The position numbers and the translations under genes were made by a program. A stretch of DNA of 13,200 nt from Bryobacterales bacterium (GTDB lineage Bacteria; Acidobacteriota; Terriglobia; Bryobacterales; Bryobacteraceae), in assembly GCA_003154855.1 (NCBI GenBank), contig PMEV01000181.1, positions 24,049-37,248 of the forward strand, written 5' to 3'. Under the pieces are notes generated by a model. It was not told where the DNA came from and made no database searches. It worked only from the letters and a program-made list of their open reading frames with translations. Positions 11,479-13,200 of this stretch are shown one piece after another (position 1 is the stretch's first letter; every line of letters starts with the position of its first letter).

Positions 11479-12186
11479 ATGCGCGCCATCCGACAGAGAC
11501 GCGTTCGCCGGCGGCCAAGAGTCGACCTCAAGAGCCGCATTCTCGATCGGATGCACCACAACGATGTTTCCCGTGTCTGGACACCGAACGATTTCCTCGA
11601 CCTGGGCTCCAGGGCGGGCGTTGACAAGGCCTTGCAGCGTCTGGCGGCCGGGAATGAGATCCGGCGAATCGACCGAGGTCTCTACGATCTCCCGCGAGTC
11701 AATCGGCTCACCGGAAAGCCAACCAATCCCGACTACGCCGCGGTGATCGACGCTGTGGCACGCCGGGACAAGATTCGTTTTCTTTTGGACGGCATCACCG
11801 CCGCAAACGAGCTGGGCCTGACGACGGCGGCGCCGGGCCGCCTCACCGTTCACACGGACGCGCGGTTGCGCCCGATTCAACTCGACAAGCTCAGAATCGA
11901 TTTCAAGCTCACTGCCCCGAGCCGTCTGTACTGGGCGGGCCGGCCCGGGATGAGGGTAGTGCAAGCTCTACATTGGCTACACGACATGCCTCCCACCGAC
12001 CAGCACGCGATCATGGACCGCCTCAGGAAGATCCTGTGGGATCCTTCTCAGGGCGCGGCACTGCGCACCGATCTGCGAGGTGGCCTCGATGCACTACCGC
12101 AGTGGATGCGGGAAACCGTGCAGACGCTGCTGATGGAGTCCGACGCTCGGGAAGGCCGGACTCGGGAAAGGGTGAATCGTCCATGA
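11479..12186 (+). CDS. abiEi: AbiEi-type antitoxin (type IV toxin-antitoxin, DUF6088-like)
   Basis: The likely product has 235 residues. The N-terminal winged helix (about 17-65: LKSRILDRM, SRVWTPNDFLDLGSRAGVDK, IRRIDRGLYDLP) binds DNA. The rest (FLLDGITAANELGLTTAAPG, TVHTDARLRPIQL, VVQALHWL) is the usual C-terminal antitoxin domain. AbiEi represses its operon and counters the AbiEii toxin without a stable complex in studied systems. The frame is open upstream to 11245, but that part crosses the tRNA-like fragment and the promoter, so I start at the ATG at 11479; its ribosome site is weak. The stop overlaps the toxin start as ATGA (12183-12186), typical of this pair. No damage is seen. Confidence 0.82.
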   Translation: MRAIRQRRVRRRPRVDLKSRILDRMHHNDVSRVWTPNDFLDLGSRAGVDKALQRLAAGNEIRRIDRGLYDLPRVNRLTGKPTNPDYAAVIDAVARRDKIRFLLDGITAANELGLTTAAPGRLTVHTDARLRPIQLDKLRIDFKLTAPSRLYWAGRPGMRVVQALHWLHDMPPTDQHAIMDRLRKILWDPSQGAALRTDLRGGLDALPQWMRETVQTLLMESDAREGRTRERVNRP

Positions 12187-13200
12187 ACCATGGCTACAGC
12201 GAGGTTCTGCGGGCGTCGGCTGCAGACAGGCGAGACCTGTTTCTCGGGGCCGCCCGTCGGCTTGGAACGCCCGAGCAGAATATCGAGAAGGACTTCTGGG
12301 TTTGCTGAATGCTGGACGCGCTCTTCAACGGATTGCCTCCGGGTGGGCCTCGGCTGCTGTTCAAAGGGGAACGTCGCTCTCGAAAGCCTACGGTCTGATT
12401 TCGCGTTTCTCGGAGGATATCGACATCACGGTATTCCGAGGCGATCTTGGCCAGGCAGCCTCGGTGGGCGAGTTGGAGGCGCTCAGTGGGAAGAAACGCC
12501 GCGCCAGGCTCGACGCGATCAAGCTTGCATGCCGCAACTACATCCAGGACGTCCTTCTGCGCCAACTGGGCAACATCGCCGAAACCGCGATGGCGGAATC
12601 GGGCATCGCTCCCGATCTGGCTCGCCTCGCCATTGATGGAGACGACCCGGACGGGCAGAGTCTGCTCTTCTGGTACCCGACCGTCTCGGCGGAACGAGAT
12701 CCCTATGTGCGGCGGGCGATCAAGGTCGAATCCGGCGCTAAGTCCGCCTTTGACTCGAACGAACCGGTTACGATCAAACCCTACATCGCGGATGACGTGC
12801 CTGCGATCCCGCTGTCAGTGACCGGCGTGACCACAGTCGTCGCTGAGCGGTCGTTCTGGGACAAGGTGATCATTGTGCATGGAACGCGTCACTGGTTTGA
12901 GGCGCGCGGCGTCCTGCGCCAGCAAGGCCAGCGGGTGTCTCGCCACTACTACGATCTCCACCGGATGATGCAGTCGCCGGTCGCTCAGCGCGCGCTCGTG
13001 GACCGCGAACTCGCAGGAGACTGCGCACGCCACGCGCGGATGTTCTTCGGCAGTCCGGACCTGGGCCTTGATGCGGCTTGCCAGGGCAGCTTCACGCTGA
13101 CACCGACCGAGGGCATGCTGAACGACCTTCAGCGGGACTACGGTCGGATGGCAGACATGATCGTCGGCGAGATTCCGTCGTTCGAGAAGGTGATTGAGTC
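12183..13200 (+). pseudogene. abiEii: AbiEii nucleotidyltransferase toxin, inactivated by a stop codon and a frameshift (runs off window)
   Basis: The start MNHGYSEVLRASAADRRDL leads to IEKDFWVC, then a TGA stop (12306-12308) where homologues read WVLDALF; here the next codons read MLDALFNGLPPGGPRLLFKG. A one-base deletion in the G run at 12366-12369 then shifts the frame; the intact reading resumes in the next frame as TSLSKAYGLISRFSEDIDITVF. The two halves together give the FKGGTSLSK and DID motifs of the nucleotidyltransferase that pyrophosphorylates or nucleotidylates RNA. The remaining frame is open to the window edge (RSFWDKVIIVHGTRHW, SRHYYDLHRM, FEKVIES). Two separate lesions make a working toxin very unlikely. 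Confidence 0.88.

Noticed and set aside
12306..12311. TGA read through as selenocysteine or a programmed restart at the following ATG
   Set aside because: Homologues have Trp here, and a separate frameshift 60 bases later breaks any restarted product.

Overview
The window looks like chromosomal DNA of a GC-rich soil bacterium. TAT-exported carbohydrate enzymes, a sulfatase-fold protein and the general gene style suggest Acidobacteriota (Solibacter/Bryobacter-like). That is an inference; there is no rRNA or marker gene to prove it.

Layout. 1-931 (-) is a secreted beta-propeller lactonase that runs off the left edge. 1046-2200 (+) is a TAT-exported sulfatase-fold protein whose catalytic residues are replaced. 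A double palindrome (2202-2239) separates it from a convergent, intact-looking GH29 alpha-L-fucosidase (2248-3558, -). About 3630-4083 is a metallophosphatase remnant that stops where an insertion sequence begins. The IS (about 4106-5835) carries one DD(35)E transposase on the - strand, 22-bp end repeats phased at 35 bp (three at one end, two at the other) and a block of three long hairpins.

The centre, 5848-11135, is an RNA-repair locus. It starts with a sigma70-like promoter, about 145 nt without an ORF, and a strong intrinsic terminator. A boxA-like antitermination element follows, then a dense array (6149-7640) of 17 tRNA-like genes and two or three mini-tRNAs, all on the + strand with spacers of 0 to about 30 nt. 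Nearly all encode a 3' CCA. G18G19 and the T-loop are well kept, yet 8 of 17 have C in place of the near-universal U33. Only 38 bases later comes rsr (Ro60: TROVE + VWA), then a 225-base gap that folds as two tandem Y-RNA-like elements (the second with a circularly permuted tRNA module), then rtcB (RNA ligase) and a decayed rtcA (RNA 3'-cyclase). The gene order rsr - Y RNAs - rtcB - rtcA is that of the Salmonella rsr-yrlBA-rtcBA operon. The tRNA-like array in front is the unusual part. A reasonable model is that the array supplies decoy, sensor or spare tRNAs to a Ro60/Y RNA/RtcB repair system acting on cleaved tRNAs.

The right end (11146-13200) looks like the edge of a mobile region: a tRNA 3'-end-like fragment on the - strand, a short direct repeat, then an AbiE-type toxin-antitoxin pair with an intact antitoxin (AbiEi) and a toxin gene (AbiEii) broken by a stop codon and a frameshift; it runs off the right edge.
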